Positions 18,055 to 26,628 are shown, counted from the stretch's first letter. The stretch is DNA of 64,000 bases from Bacillaceae bacterium OF18-1A (GCA_027694045.1 JAQEWB010000001.1:434001-498000); one strand, 5' to 3'. Program-made: numbers and translations. The notes: generated from the sequence alone by a model not told the origin.

Positions 18055-19017
18055 ATGAAAAAGAAATATATAAATCAAATTCCGACTGATGTGAGTTTTA
18101 AACCGAAAGATATTATAGGTTTAATGACTGATTATTTTAAAATGAAATCAAAGCTGCGTCCTATAAAGAATTTACCTATTGTTTCATCGAATAATGAGAA
18201 TGAATCTTTAGAAAGTGTTACGTGGTTCGGCCATTCTGCTTCTCTAGTGAAAATAGAAGGTAAAAAACTGTTATTAGACCCGATGTTTGGAGATTCCTCT
18301 TCCCCATTTCCTTTGTTTACTAGTAAACGCTATAGTGGTGCTTTTTCTTTAGAACGTGAGGACCTTCAAGAAATTGATGCGATTATTATTTCTCATAATC
18401 ACTATGATCATTTAAATTATAAAAGTATTATGCAATTAAAAGATCGTGCAAAGCATTTCTATGTTCCGACCGGAGTTGCACAATATCTTATTAAATGGGG
18501 TGTTTCACCTAGTAAAATTAGTGAGCATAATTGGTGGGATGAAATTACGTTTGATAATATTAAATTAGTTTGTGCTCCTGCAAGACATTTCTCTGGACGA
18601 AGTATGACAGATAGAGATTGTTCGTTATGGTGTTCATGGCTTATTCTTGGTCAAGAAACTAAAATTTTCTTTAGTGGTGATAGCGGTTATGCCCCTCACT
18701 TCAAGGAAATTGGCGATAAATATGGTCCATTCGATCTTACTTTAATGGAATGCGGACAATATGATACGAGATGGTCTGCGATTCATATGTTGCCAGAAGA
18801 GACAGTTAAGGCGCATATAGACGTTAAAGGAGAATTACTAGTTCCTATTCATTGGGGTGCTTTTACATTAGCATTGCATGAATGGAGTGATCCAATTGAA
18901 CGCGTTATGAAAGAAGCCAATCATTTAGGTGTTAAAATTGCAACGCCACAAATTGGAGAACCTATTATGTTAAAATCTGAGGATTATCCTACGTCTGCTT
19001 GGTGGCGAGAAATCTAA
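18055..19017 (+). CDS. MBL fold metallo-hydrolase, NAPE-PLD-like
   Basis: 320 residues. The metal-binding HxHxDH motif is HNHYDH at residues 114-119; further ligands are seen in the APARHFSGR region, in FFSGDSGY and in the late VPIHWGAF. This arrangement is shared with N-acylphosphatidylethanolamine-hydrolysing phospholipase D and UlaG-like lactonases. The substrate is unknown. AAAAGGAG is 6 bp before the ATG. The gene is single, ended by a strong terminator. Confidence 0.88.
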   Translation: MKKKYINQIPTDVSFKPKDIIGLMTDYFKMKSKLRPIKNLPIVSSNNENESLESVTWFGHSASLVKIEGKKLLLDPMFGDSSSPFPLFTSKRYSGAFSLEREDLQEIDAIIISHNHYDHLNYKSIMQLKDRAKHFYVPTGVAQYLIKWGVSPSKISEHNWWDEITFDNIKLVCAPARHFSGRSMTDRDCSLWCSWLILGQETKIFFSGDSGYAPHFKEIGDKYGPFDLTLMECGQYDTRWSAIHMLPEETVKAHIDVKGELLVPIHWGAFTLALHEWSDPIERVMKEANHLGVKIATPQIGEPIMLKSEDYPTSAWWREI

Positions 19018-19022
19018 TGACA

Positions 19023-19064
19023 GCAAAAAGCGAACCACTCTTTCATAGACGGTTCGCTTTTTGC
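19023..19064. terminator. 14-bp perfect stem, bidirectional terminator
   Basis: GCAAAAAGCGAACC repeated in inverted form at 19051-19064. Convergent genes lie on both sides and both strands end in T or A runs. Confidence 0.85.
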
Positions 19065-19105
19065 TTATATATTTTTCTAAATTGTTCCATTTAGAAGAGA
19101 ATGCA

Positions 19106-20029
19106 TTACTTTATTACATTTGCTTTTCCACTGTCTAAAACTCTATTTGCTGGTACGCTAGACATATCAATAACTGTATTCATACTTTTATCAGTCATTT
19201 CAATGAGTTCATTTTCATGTTTAATTTTATTTAAGTCCCACACCATCCCGTTAAATTCGTTATGTTGTCCACTCACTTTTAAAATGCTTTTTGTTTTATT
19301 TGAAGGCTGTATCTGTAGATTTGTAAATTGATTACCACTAATTTCATTGGGGATCGTTACATAACTGTCCATATAAATCATATTTACACAGTCTTCTAAT
19401 GAAAAGTTTATAAAGCGGTTGGCATTTATCCAAGCTTGTCCAGCATTTGGTTTTTTTGCTACTAGTTTTAGCCCTGTTTCCATTCCTGCAACCTTAACAT
19501 TTTCAAAATTAATAAATGAGATTTCACTTTCTTTTCCACCGGAATATAAAGAAATTCCCGTTCCTTTATTCGTTTCTGCCCAATTTATAATGTTTATATC
19601 TTTTATTTGTGTTTTATTCCACGTATTATAGTACTTATTTTTTCCGTCTAAATATATAACTTCAGAATTAAACTTAGGATCATCGATAGCTATATATGCT
19701 CCTTCAATAGAAGAATTTCTTTCAACTTCTAGTACCCTAAAGTTTCCCTCAACAACAAATTGTGTTCCATAACCAAATAATAATTTCACGCCTTTTTTAA
19801 CAATAATTGGTGATGTAATTTTATACTGTTTATCATCGAGAAGTACTGTTTTAATATTACTAGACTCTGCTTTATTAATAGCAGACTGTATTTTATTTGA
19901 ATCATTGTTTCCTTTAAAGTTTTCTACATATAATTTATCATTTTTAACTAAACTTTCTTTATTGTAATAATGATAAAAAGCAAAAATAATTAGAAATACA
20001 CCTATGAGTAAAACAATTACTTTTTTCAT
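19106..20029 (-). CDS. membrane-anchored or secreted right-handed beta-helix (pectate-lyase-like) protein
   Basis: 307 residues. Residues 1-23 form an uncleaved-type signal anchor (KKVIVLLIGVFLIIFAFYHYY). After a linker, DSNKIQSAINKAESSNIKTV and the following repeats of short beta strands with Asn ladders (NIINW, GTGISLYSGG, ISFINFENVKV, NRFINFSLED, GNQFTNLQI) match the pectate-lyase superfamily / phage tailspike-type beta-helix. It probably binds or cleaves a polysaccharide at the surface. ATG at 20029 has GAGGAGG upstream; the ATG at 20044 does not. Confidence 0.7.
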   Translation of the reverse strand: MKKVIVLLIGVFLIIFAFYHYYNKESLVKNDKLYVENFKGNNDSNKIQSAINKAESSNIKTVLLDDKQYKITSPIIVKKGVKLLFGYGTQFVVEGNFRVLEVERNSSIEGAYIAIDDPKFNSEVIYLDGKNKYYNTWNKTQIKDINIINWAETNKGTGISLYSGGKESEISFINFENVKVAGMETGLKLVAKKPNAGQAWINANRFINFSLEDCVNMIYMDSYVTIPNEISGNQFTNLQIQPSNKTKSILKVSGQHNEFNGMVWDLNKIKHENELIEMTDKSMNTVIDMSSVPANRVLDSGKANVIK

Positions 20030-20118
20030 TATTATCCTCCTCATATAAAACTTCGCCTTAGTTACTCTTAGAATAATCTATTGGTTTTATATTTAGGGTA
20101 CAATTATTTTGCTATGTA

Positions 20119-20634
20119 TTACACACTATAGTTTGTTGTTTTTATAAGCATGTCCTGCTTCACTAATTTTTCATTCCTATAATCTATTACTCTATGATTA
20201 GATAAAACGAAAGAGTGCTCTAATATCGATTCACTTTGAAGTACTTCTGGCAATAATATAGGTAACATCTCACCTACCCCGTAATTATAGTCGCTTAATA
20301 TCCATTGTACATTTTTCCAATCTAAAATCCCTTCAGAGACTTTTTTAGGTGTATCATATGTGAATTCATGCGGTAGTTCTACTACATACACATACATTCC
20401 ACCAGAATATGAAGAGTCCTCCCACTTAATAATACCTTTAAATTGAATTTGATCTTTTTTAACGTCTATTGCAGTTTCTTCTTTTATTTCACGAATTGCA
20501 TTTTCTAAAGGCGTTTCTCTTAATTCAATCTTTCCTCCTACACCATTCCATAATCCTTTTACAGGATCATATTCTCTATTGAGCATAAGTATCTCTTCAT
20601 TTCTTTTTATAAAACATAAAGTGTGCTTGTGCAT
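20119..20634 (-). CDS. NUDIX hydrolase (MutT / 8-oxo-dGTP diphosphatase-like)
   Basis: 171 residues. The NUDIX box is present as GGKIELRETPLENAIREIKE plus ETAID (residues about 33-57); the usual final Gly is Ala. LWNGVGGKIE is typical of MutT-type 8-oxo-dGTP diphosphatases. It may also act on other nucleoside diphosphate derivatives. AAGGGAAGG precedes the ATG. It lies 21 bp downstream of the beta-clamp relic. Confidence 0.88.
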   Translation of the reverse strand: MHKHTLCFIKRNEEILMLNREYDPVKGLWNGVGGKIELRETPLENAIREIKEETAIDVKKDQIQFKGIIKWEDSSYSGGMYVYVVELPHEFTYDTPKKVSEGILDWKNVQWILSDYNYGVGEMLPILLPEVLQSESILEHSFVLSNHRVIDYRNEKLVKQDMLIKTTNYSV

Positions 20635-20655
20635 AATGTAATCCTTCCCTTGTTC

Positions 20656-21060
20656 CTAATAAGATCTTACGGGCGATATAAGATGTACTGCTCCCGCCTG
20701 TTCTTCCGTTTCGATTAATATCGGTCTCATAGAACCACCAAAACTTAAAGTGACTGTTTCTTCTTTTATTGCTCTTAAAGCATCTACCATAAATCGTCCG
20801 TCGAAAGATATATTTAATTGCTTTTCACCTTGAATCGCATCTATTTGTTGTGTTTCAGCTATTTTACCAATTTGAGAAGCGTTAGAAGAAATTTTAATTG
20901 TGGATTCGTTGATGATTTCCAAGTTGACGTTGTTATTTGCCCATTCACTTGCTAATAAACTTGATCGATCGACTCCTTTTAAAATCTTTTTTCTATCTAT
21001 GTTAATAACTGTTTGAAATTCATTTGGAATGTAACATTGACTTTTTTCATACGTGCCTCC
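20656..21060 (-). pseudogene. remnant of a DNA polymerase III beta clamp (dnaN paralogue), domain III only
   Basis: The open frame begins after a TAA at 21061-21063 and reads CYIPNEFQTVINIDRKKILK, GVDRSSLLASEWANNNV, ISSNASQIGKI, LNISFDGRFMVDALRAI and ends SMRPILIE...HLISPVRSY, matching the last third of DnaN including the C-terminal pocket region. No in-frame start codon with a binding site exists. An AAGGAGG-ATG just upstream is out of frame and gives only 17 codons. B. cereus group strains can carry a second dnaN, and this is the stump of such a copy. Confidence 0.82.
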
Positions 21061-21237
21061 TTAATTTTAATAAAAGGAATTTTCTGTCTTCATTTCATTC
21101 TAACATTAGTTGGACGCATATTTCACTTACTTGTTATTTGTATAGTTAATAAGCCATAGTAGCGAATACATATAAAAAGAGCATATTTTGAAAAAGATTA
21201 TTCAAAGTACGCTCTAATTGTAATAATTCAACATGTT

Positions 21238-21378
21238 TCATAACCGCTTCTCTAAATAAAAATGATTATGTCCTTTAGGATGATCTTCGCTCACGCTAAT
21301 TACTTTATATCCATTCAATTTCATAAATGTATTGTCCTGTTTTTGATGAGCAAGTAAAAGAATAAATTTAACGTTGTA
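21238..21378 (-). pseudogene. C-terminal fragment of a GNAT acetyltransferase
   Basis: A 46-codon open stretch reads NVKFILLLAHQKQDN, then FMKLNGYKVISVSEDHPKGH and NHFYLEKRL before its stop. 'FY..NGY..I.....HP.GH..YYLEK.L' is the standard end of many Bacillus GNAT proteins. The acetyl-CoA motif upstream is missing and a stop precedes it. No start codon with a binding site. Confidence 0.6.
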
Positions 21379-21416
21379 CTAAAAAAAGAGCCCTAGCATG
21401 AGGACCCCCTTTAGCA

Positions 21417-22625
21417 TTAAGCCACTTTCTGATTCCACCGTTTTGTTTCTTTTTTCTTTTCTGCTTTTGGTGGACGAATGAAAATCGAAATGACGAAAGA
21501 GATAACACATAAAACACCAATTGTAATAAAGGTCGGCTGAAATCCACCGAGTAATGCTCCGATGAATGATCCTGCAAGCGCACCAAATCCAAAACCTTGA
21601 TATACAATCCCGTAATTTGTACTATGATTTTTTAAACCGAAGAAATCACCAACAATAGCTGGGAATATAGTGATATTGCCACCGAAGCAAAAAGCTACAC
21701 TTGCTACACAAGCAAAATATATTCCGTAATTTAGTGGGATAAAACTTAAAGTAAAAACTGATAACCCAATAACAATAAACGTGGCAGAAACAATTTTTAA
21801 TCGACCTATTTTATCTGATAATGTCCCGAGAATAATTCTGCCTACTGTATTAAAGACTGCAATCATTGCAACGGCATTAGCAGCTGTTGTTGCACTAAGT
21901 CCAACGAGCTGGACTCCAATATCTTTTACCATACCTATTAAATACAGGCCACCCATACACGACGTAAATAGCATAAAGAATAAAAGGTATACTTGTTTCG
22001 TTCTCATCATTTCTCGCGGCGTATAATCATTGTGTAATGTTTCTGTTACGGTATTATTTACAATTGCCTCGCGTAAGAAGAATGAACCGACCAATACTAA
22101 AATTAAGACGATCACTCCCCAATATAAAAATGCTTGTGATACACCAAGACTATCGATAAGATTTCCGTTTATATATCTAAAGATTAAGCTACCCATTCCG
22201 TATGCTGAAACAGATATACCAGAAATAAGTCCTTTTCGATTTGGAAACCATTTAATTAAATTAGACAGCGATGTAATATAAGCTGTCCCATCTGCATAGC
22301 CAACGACAACACCAGCTAATAAATACAGTAATGGTAATGAAGAAACTTGTGAACTAAGTATTAAACCGAGTCCAAGAACAATACCTGCAGTAGCAATAAG
22401 TTTCCGAAGTCCTAATTTTTGTTGTAACTTTCCTGCAAATAAGGTTGAAAATGATAAAGAAAAACTTGTTATGGAGAAAGTTATCGCAACTGAATTGAGA
22501 TTCCATCCAAACTTACTTACAAGGGGTTGATTAAATAAACTCCATGTATAAATTGTTCCAAGACCTATTTGAACAATGATTGTCCCTAAAACAATTAGTA
22601 ACGGATTTATAGAAGTTTGTTTCAT
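21417..22625 (-). CDS. MFS transporter, oxalate/formate antiporter (OFA) family
   Basis: 402 residues with 12 hydrophobic helices. OFA features: N-terminal GTIIVQIGLGTIYTWSLFNQ, the loop FAGKLQQKLGLRK between TM2 and TM3, and GTLSDKIGRLK between TM8 and TM9. The B. subtilis/E. coli relatives (YhjX type) are linked to monocarboxylate or pyruvate transport; the substrate is not fixed. AAGGGGACAG is upstream of the ATG. The gene is single. Confidence 0.85.
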   Translation of the reverse strand: MKQTSINPLLIVLGTIIVQIGLGTIYTWSLFNQPLVSKFGWNLNSVAITFSITSFSLSFSTLFAGKLQQKLGLRKLIATAGIVLGLGLILSSQVSSLPLLYLLAGVVVGYADGTAYITSLSNLIKWFPNRKGLISGISVSAYGMGSLIFRYINGNLIDSLGVSQAFLYWGVIVLILVLVGSFFLREAIVNNTVTETLHNDYTPREMMRTKQVYLLFFMLFTSCMGGLYLIGMVKDIGVQLVGLSATTAANAVAMIAVFNTVGRIILGTLSDKIGRLKIVSATFIVIGLSVFTLSFIPLNYGIYFACVASVAFCFGGNITIFPAIVGDFFGLKNHSTNYGIVYQGFGFGALAGSFIGALLGGFQPTFITIGVLCVISFVISIFIRPPKAEKKKETKRWNQKVA

Positions 22626-22735
22626 TCTAACTGTCCCCTTCTTTAATCTTGATATGAATTTTCACAGTTAGTATATCCATCATAAAATGCAAAATACAGT
22701 AGGGAAAATGGAAATTAAGTTTATGTATATATACA

Positions 22736-22766
22736 AAAAGACACTTCATAAAGAAGTGCCTTTTCG
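22736..22766 (-). terminator. rho-independent terminator (minus strand)
   Basis: AAAAGGCACTTC/GAAGTGTCTTTTT hairpin read on the minus strand, placed after the small gene at 22911-23060. Confidence 0.75.
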
Positions 22767-22910
22767 CAGGTTATATCAGGTGAATTTAAAGAAAGCTTTG
22801 TTAAGATAAGACATTTTCAAAATGCTTATGTATACATGTTATCAAATGATCTCTTTCATGTGATGGGACTTAAGACGTATTTTTTATTCATTATATAGTC
22901 GGATAAGAAA

Positions 22911-23060
22911 TTAATATTCAATTTCATCAAAATCCTTAGGCTGCGGTACAGTTTGCATATTAGCTGCATCTTTTGGATCACTATAAATCGCATTTTGTTC
23001 TGTATTTACATCTTTTATATTTTGTTTTTTATTTTTGTTTACTTTATCTTTCACTTTCAT
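22911..23060 (-). CDS. small hydrophilic protein (49 aa)
   Basis: MKVKDKVNKNKKQNIKDV opens a 49-residue, Lys/Asn/Asp-rich, very hydrophilic protein ending PQPKDFDEIEY. AAAGGAG precedes the ATG closely; the GTG two codons later has better spacing (9 bp). A terminator follows the stop. No family recognised; composition resembles small spore-associated proteins, but that is speculative. Confidence 0.5.
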   Translation of the reverse strand: MKVKDKVNKNKKQNIKDVNTEQNAIYSDPKDAANMQTVPQPKDFDEIEY

Positions 23061-23085
23061 TCACTCCTTTTTGTTATAGGAGTAA

Positions 23086-23454
23086 TTATGCCCTATTACT
23101 GTTACGAAATGTATCAGCGACTAAATTATTAAATTCACGTAAATAATATAAGTAATTATCACCGCCGTAGTTATATCTTTTGTTATACATTTTTGCAACA
23201 ACTACATTATATTCAGGTATTACTAAAATAGTCGGTCCAGTAATCCCTAATATTTGATACGATCCTTTTGGTACGCGTTCACCCAGTTCGCTTAATTGTG
23301 CAGGCTCATTTTGGACGAACCAAAAAACCCCATTTTGTGGTAGCTCTTTGTTTATAAATGTTGGACTCTGCAAACTCGTAGCGATTTTTATAACTTCTTT
23401 TGGAACAATTTGTTTATCATCTATCATACCTTGATTTAAATGAAGAATACGCAT
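23086..23454 (-). pseudogene. C-terminal part of a serine beta-lactamase-like hydrolase
   Basis: The 122-codon frame reads LHLNQGMIDDKQIVPKEVI, FWFVQNEPAQ, then KGSYQILGITGPTILVIPEY and YLREFNNLVADTF, matching the end of class C beta-lactamase-type serine hydrolases. The SxxK and YxN motifs that should lie about 200 residues earlier are absent. Upstream codons (NYFALFFLAVIF) resemble a signal peptide, as if the middle had been deleted. There is no usable start with a Shine-Dalgarno. Confidence 0.65.
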
Positions 23455-23465
23455 AAAAATTACAG

Positions 23466-23508
23466 CTAGAAAGAAAAGTGCAAAATAGTTTCCACACCTT
23501 TCTTTCTA
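23466..23508 (-). terminator. rho-independent terminator after the bacteriocin precursor
   Basis: CTAGAAAGAAAgGTG / CACTTTTCTTTCTAG imperfect hairpin 30 bp beyond the stop of the precursor gene. Confidence 0.6.
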
Positions 23509-23533
23509 GTAAATTAGCTTTGATGTTCTATAC

Positions 23534-23800
23534 TTAAATGATCCACCAGTTCCAGCAATTAAAGCAGCTGAAACACCCAGCGCAACCTATACAACCACCG
23601 CAACGACCTGCACAACCTCCGCATCTACCGCCACATCCGCCACAGCGTCCACCACAACCACCGCATCCGCCACAACGACGTGCATCATCTTGAATGTAAT
23701 AATATGGGTATTGGTTTTGTTGTTGATCCCAATATACTACATTACCAGCTTGATAATCATTAAGGTTTAATGATTGTAGTTCTTGTTGAAACTGATTCAT
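23534..23800 (-). CDS. heterocycloanthracin/sonorensin-family bacteriocin precursor
   Basis: 88 residues. The leader MNQFQQELQSLNLNDYQAG runs through a Tyr/Gln-rich segment to DDARR (residues 38-42), followed by a core in which 13 cysteines recur every third or fourth residue (C43 to C82, mostly Cys-Gly-Gly), ending NCWNWWII. This is the precursor of the thiazole/oxazole-modified bacteriocin described in B. anthracis and B. cereus with Cys-Xaa-Xaa repeats; the maturing cyclodehydratase is normally encoded elsewhere, and none is in this window. ATG at 23800 follows GGAGGGG by 6 bp. Own terminator. Confidence 0.9.
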   Translation of the reverse strand: MNQFQQELQSLNLNDYQAGNVVYWDQQQNQYPYYYIQDDARRCGGCGGCGGRCGGCGGRCGGCAGRCGGCIGCAGCFSCFNCWNWWII

Positions 23801-23998
23801 TTTGAACCCCTCCATTTATAAATGTAAATCCCGCCCTAATGTTAAAGGTTATATATTTTTGTAAACAAAATAGAAACAAGGCTATAGACTAAATACGTAC
23901 ACCACAAAATATGACTTTTTATTAGGTGATGTACCTTGTTTTTTAGCCTATTTTCTTCATTTCCTTTCAATGGACGTATTTACAATAAATTGAGGTAT

Positions 23999-24445
23999 TT
24001 AAAAATTACTAATCCAACAGTTTAGTAGTTCATCACTTAATTTTCTTTCTAGTAACTCTTTAACTGAAGGTGCTGGCATGATTTTATAAGTATGTAAAGC
24101 TTCTTGATTATAATCTATCCAGTGAAATGCTAAATGAGATTCTTTAGATTTTGGTACGAAATCAATATGTAACTCTTCTGAATCTATCTCAAAAATATGA
24201 TTGATTTCATGGTGAAGAACTTCTCGATCTTGCCATTGGTTTTCTATAACTCCTAAAAATTGTTTTATACTACAATTTACTCCGAGTTCTTCTCGTAGTT
24301 CTCTTATTAATGCATTCTCAGCCGATTCGCCAACTTCAACATGACCACCTGGTAAAAAATAATGATGGCCGATATACTCAGCAACTAATAATTTTTCATC
24401 TTTTATCATGACTGCTCGTACAATATGATGGAATTTACTTTTCAA
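23999..24445 (-). CDS. NUDIX hydrolase
   Basis: 148 residues with a canonical NUDIX box, GGHVEVGESAENALIRELRE followed by ELGV (about residues 34-57), preceded by HHYFLPGG. TTG start, with AGGAGG 8 bp upstream. Substrate unknown; the compact form and HYFLPGGH resemble ADP-sugar or nucleotide-sugar pyrophosphatases. Confidence 0.88.
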   Translation of the reverse strand: MKSKFHHIVRAVMIKDEKLLVAEYIGHHYFLPGGHVEVGESAENALIRELREELGVNCSIKQFLGVIENQWQDREVLHHEINHIFEIDSEELHIDFVPKSKESHLAFHWIDYNQEALHTYKIMPAPSVKELLERKLSDELLNCWISNF

Positions 24446-24470
24446 TTGATATTCCTCCTAGGTATTCAAT

Positions 24471-24617
24471 TTATACTTGCTCAAAATAGTCATTTAATAT
24501 CGGGATAATATAAATCATTGGTGTCTCATACGGGTGAATTTTATTAAACGCATCCCTTAATAGTTCAATATATTCTTCAGGCATAAATACTTCGATTTTT
24601 ACTTCAGTAAATTGCAT
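24471..24617 (-). CDS. 48-aa protein, NIF3/YqfO-like domain with its centre missing
   Basis: The frame has a good start (AAAGGAATT-ATG) and reads MQFTEVKIEVFMPEEYIELL then RDAFNKI joined to HPYETPMIYIIPILNDYF. The first half matches the start and the second half the end of the roughly 100-residue YqfO/NIF3 insertion-type domain, which normally has about 55 residues of Gly-rich sequence between them. An in-frame internal deletion is the simplest reading. It may still be translated, but the fold should be lost. Confidence 0.5.
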   Translation of the reverse strand: MQFTEVKIEVFMPEEYIELLRDAFNKIHPYETPMIYIIPILNDYFEQV

Positions 24618-24647
24618 AATTCCTTTCACACCTTTACTACATCATAG

Positions 24648-25106
24648 TCAAACGAATAAACGATAAACTTCCTCACCATCATAATCATGCCCCAATGGTT
24701 GAAAACCGTAACGTTCATATAATTTCTTTGCAGAGAGATTATCTTTATGTACTGTTAATCTAATTTCTTTACACGCCTTAAATGTATTTTTTATTAAGTA
24801 TATACTTTCTTGTAATGCCGCTTTTCCATAACCGTTACCTTGCTGCTTTCGATCGATAATAAATCCGTTTATCCAATACATATCAGTTGTTTCTTTTACA
24901 ACAGCATGCATAACAAAACCAACCATTAGATCACCGTTGTATATCGCAAATGGTAGGTACTCTACAGCGTCCCCATCTGGTTTTATATATACTTTAGCAA
25001 GTGAAACTGCTACGGATGGAACAAATTTCAACTGATTTTCTTTAACTTGTAGCTTTAATGCTTCTTCCCAATTTTCTCTCGTAACAACCTTTAACTGGAC
25101 ATTCAA
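24648..25106 (-). CDS. GNAT acetyltransferase, polyamine-acetyltransferase-like
   Basis: 152 residues. Motif A is NGFIIDRKQQGNGYGKAALQ (about residues 80-99), then LTVHKDNLSAKKLYERYGFQ. The N-terminal ENWEEALKLQVKENQLKFV is close in style to Bacillus BltD/PaiA spermine/spermidine acetyltransferases. TTG start at 25106 behind AAAGGGG. Substrate is inferred from similarity only. Confidence 0.8.
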   Translation of the reverse strand: MNVQLKVVTRENWEEALKLQVKENQLKFVPSVAVSLAKVYIKPDGDAVEYLPFAIYNGDLMVGFVMHAVVKETTDMYWINGFIIDRKQQGNGYGKAALQESIYLIKNTFKACKEIRLTVHKDNLSAKKLYERYGFQPLGHDYDGEEVYRLFV

Positions 25107-25212
25107 TATTTCAAACCCCTTTATTAAGAATATATTTACATATTCAACGTAGTGAAATAATTCCCTGTTTCTTGATTTTAAGGAATTTGTTGAATTATCA
25201 CTTCAAAAAAAT

Positions 25213-25314
25213 CTATCTAGTTATATCGCTGTACTTTTCAATTCGAGTATCTTTCTTTAATGATACATGCGCTATTAAAACTCCGAGTATAGTAATTACT
25301 CCACCAATTACATT
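25213..25314 (-). pseudogene. C-terminal scrap of an EamA/DMT-family exporter
   Basis: On the minus strand the codons read NVIGGVITILGVLIAHVSLK then KDTRIEKYSD and stop, the last TM helix and tail of an EamA-type permease. Nothing upstream continues it; at 25312-25317 it abuts the MocR scrap on the other strand. Confidence 0.6.
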
Positions 25315-25401
25315 CGTTTATCGTACGGATATGCTTCTCCAGAAAAAATGACTAATGGGATTAAAGTATTGAGTGAATTAATTCGTAAGCTAACGGCATA
25401 A
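25312..25401 (+). pseudogene. C-terminal scrap of a MocR-type (GntR/aminotransferase) regulator
   Basis: On the plus strand the codons read IRLSYGYASPEKMTNGIKVL then SELIRKLTA and stop. 'IRL.Y.....E.M..GI..L...I' is the end of the aminotransferase-like domain of MocR regulators. No upstream part exists. It is back to back with the EamA scrap. Confidence 0.6.
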
Positions 25402-25405
25402 CAAA

Positions 25406-25433
25406 AACTCCTCTTTTTCTATAGAGGAGTTTA
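25406..25433 (-). terminator. rho-independent terminator for the DUF4269 gene
   Basis: AAACTCCTC/GAGGAGTTT stem with T5 on the minus strand. Confidence 0.75.
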
Positions 25434-25445
25434 TATATATTTTAT

Positions 25446-25976
25446 TTACCACAATCTCATTTCCTTCCCTAATAAAATAAGTTCTTCAGAAGGATCCCCG
25501 TTAATGTTTAATACTCGAGCAAAAGCAGGTTCTGTTTTTAAACCACGCTCTTTTAATTGAATAACTTCTTTCCTTATATGAGGATGCTTCATTAATAGCA
25601 TGTGCTCTACAATCATATGCCTATATGCATTTTGGTTACGCACTGGCTTAGGCTGAGCAAATAATTCAAATTCAAAACCTTCAAATTCAAAAATTATTTT
25701 TATCGATTCGGTATTTTTTATTTTTTTCCTTTTTATTTTGAATCCTTCATAAGAGCCATATAAAGATCTCATCTCTTGTTCAAAAACATCAAAGTTATGT
25801 ACTTCCATTACTATATCTAAGTCAGATTGAAGCGTATCAATTCTTATAGGTATAGTCCCGCAAAGAACGGGACTATATAAAGCTAAATCTTCCATGATGT
25901 TTAGTTTATTCAAAACATCATATACCTTTTGTTGCTTGTCATTCCCTGATTGTAAATATGTAATAGATGTAAACAT
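25446..25976 (-). CDS. DUF4269 family protein (nucleotidyltransferase-like)
   Basis: 176 residues. CGTIPIRIDTLQSDLDIVME near residue 39 resembles the substrate-facing strand pair of nucleotidyltransferase folds, with Asp residues in SDLDI; FEFELFAQP and YRHMIVEHMLL follow, as in DUF4269. The B. subtilis member is uncharacterised. AAGGAGAG precedes the ATG. Single gene with its own terminator. Confidence 0.8.
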   Translation of the reverse strand: MFTSITYLQSGNDKQQKVYDVLNKLNIMEDLALYSPVLCGTIPIRIDTLQSDLDIVMEVHNFDVFEQEMRSLYGSYEGFKIKRKKIKNTESIKIIFEFEGFEFELFAQPKPVRNQNAYRHMIVEHMLLMKHPHIRKEVIQLKERGLKTEPAFARVLNINGDPSEELILLGKEMRLW

Positions 25977-26149
25977 GGAAGTCTCTCCTTCATTTCACGT
26001 AATACGTGACTCACTAAATTCAAGAAAATTTGTCCGTTTAAATTTGTTCTAAGAGTACCTTTATTTCAATATATTAAGACGAGTAAACGATATGTTTCAA
26101 CTTTTCTCCTATACTGCAATACTATAAAAATAAAAAAGGAGGAACTATT

Positions 26150-26611
26150 ATGAGTATTTTCAACATCCTTTTAACCATCCACATATTATTTGGAACAATA
26201 TGCTTAATCACCGGTATTGTAGCGATGGTTGCTCAAAAAAAGAAAGGAAAACATACGGAATGGGGCGAAATGTATCATGCATCCTATGTTGTCATTACCC
26301 TTACTGCAATTATATTATCCATTATAAACTGGGATAAAATCGCATATTTATTTTATGTAGCAATTTTCTCTTATTCATTTGCAATTTATGGTTACCTCGC
26401 AAGAAAAAAGCGTTGGAAAAATTGGCTGCACCACCATATTAGAGGTATGTTAGGCTCTTATATCGGTGCTGTTACCGCACTTTTAGTAAACATCGGCATT
26501 CATATTCCCATTATAAATTTACTTCCGCCAATATGGTTTTGGTTTTTACCTACCATAATTGGCATTCCTCTCGTAGCCAGTGTATCAAAAAAATATAAAA
26601 AACGTAGGTAG
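26150..26611 (+). CDS. DUF2306 family integral membrane protein
   Basis: 153 residues and four or five hydrophobic helices. 'LLTIHILFGTICLITGIVAM' at residues 6-25, HTEWGEMYHASYVV, and the basic loop ARKKRWKNWLHHHIRGMLGS with three consecutive His are typical of DUF2306. Function unknown; the His-rich loop suggests metal or haem binding. AAAAGGAGG before the ATG. Confidence 0.78.
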   Translation: MSIFNILLTIHILFGTICLITGIVAMVAQKKKGKHTEWGEMYHASYVVITLTAIILSIINWDKIAYLFYVAIFSYSFAIYGYLARKKRWKNWLHHHIRGMLGSYIGAVTALLVNIGIHIPIINLLPPIWFWFLPTIIGIPLVASVSKKYKKRR

Positions 26612-26628
26612 AATTAATTACATTTTGG

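Noticed and set aside
23534..23800. Cys-Gly-Gly repeats considered as a collagen-like or metallothionein-like protein
   Set aside because: The leader and DDARR-C junction match the TOMM bacteriocin precursor much better.
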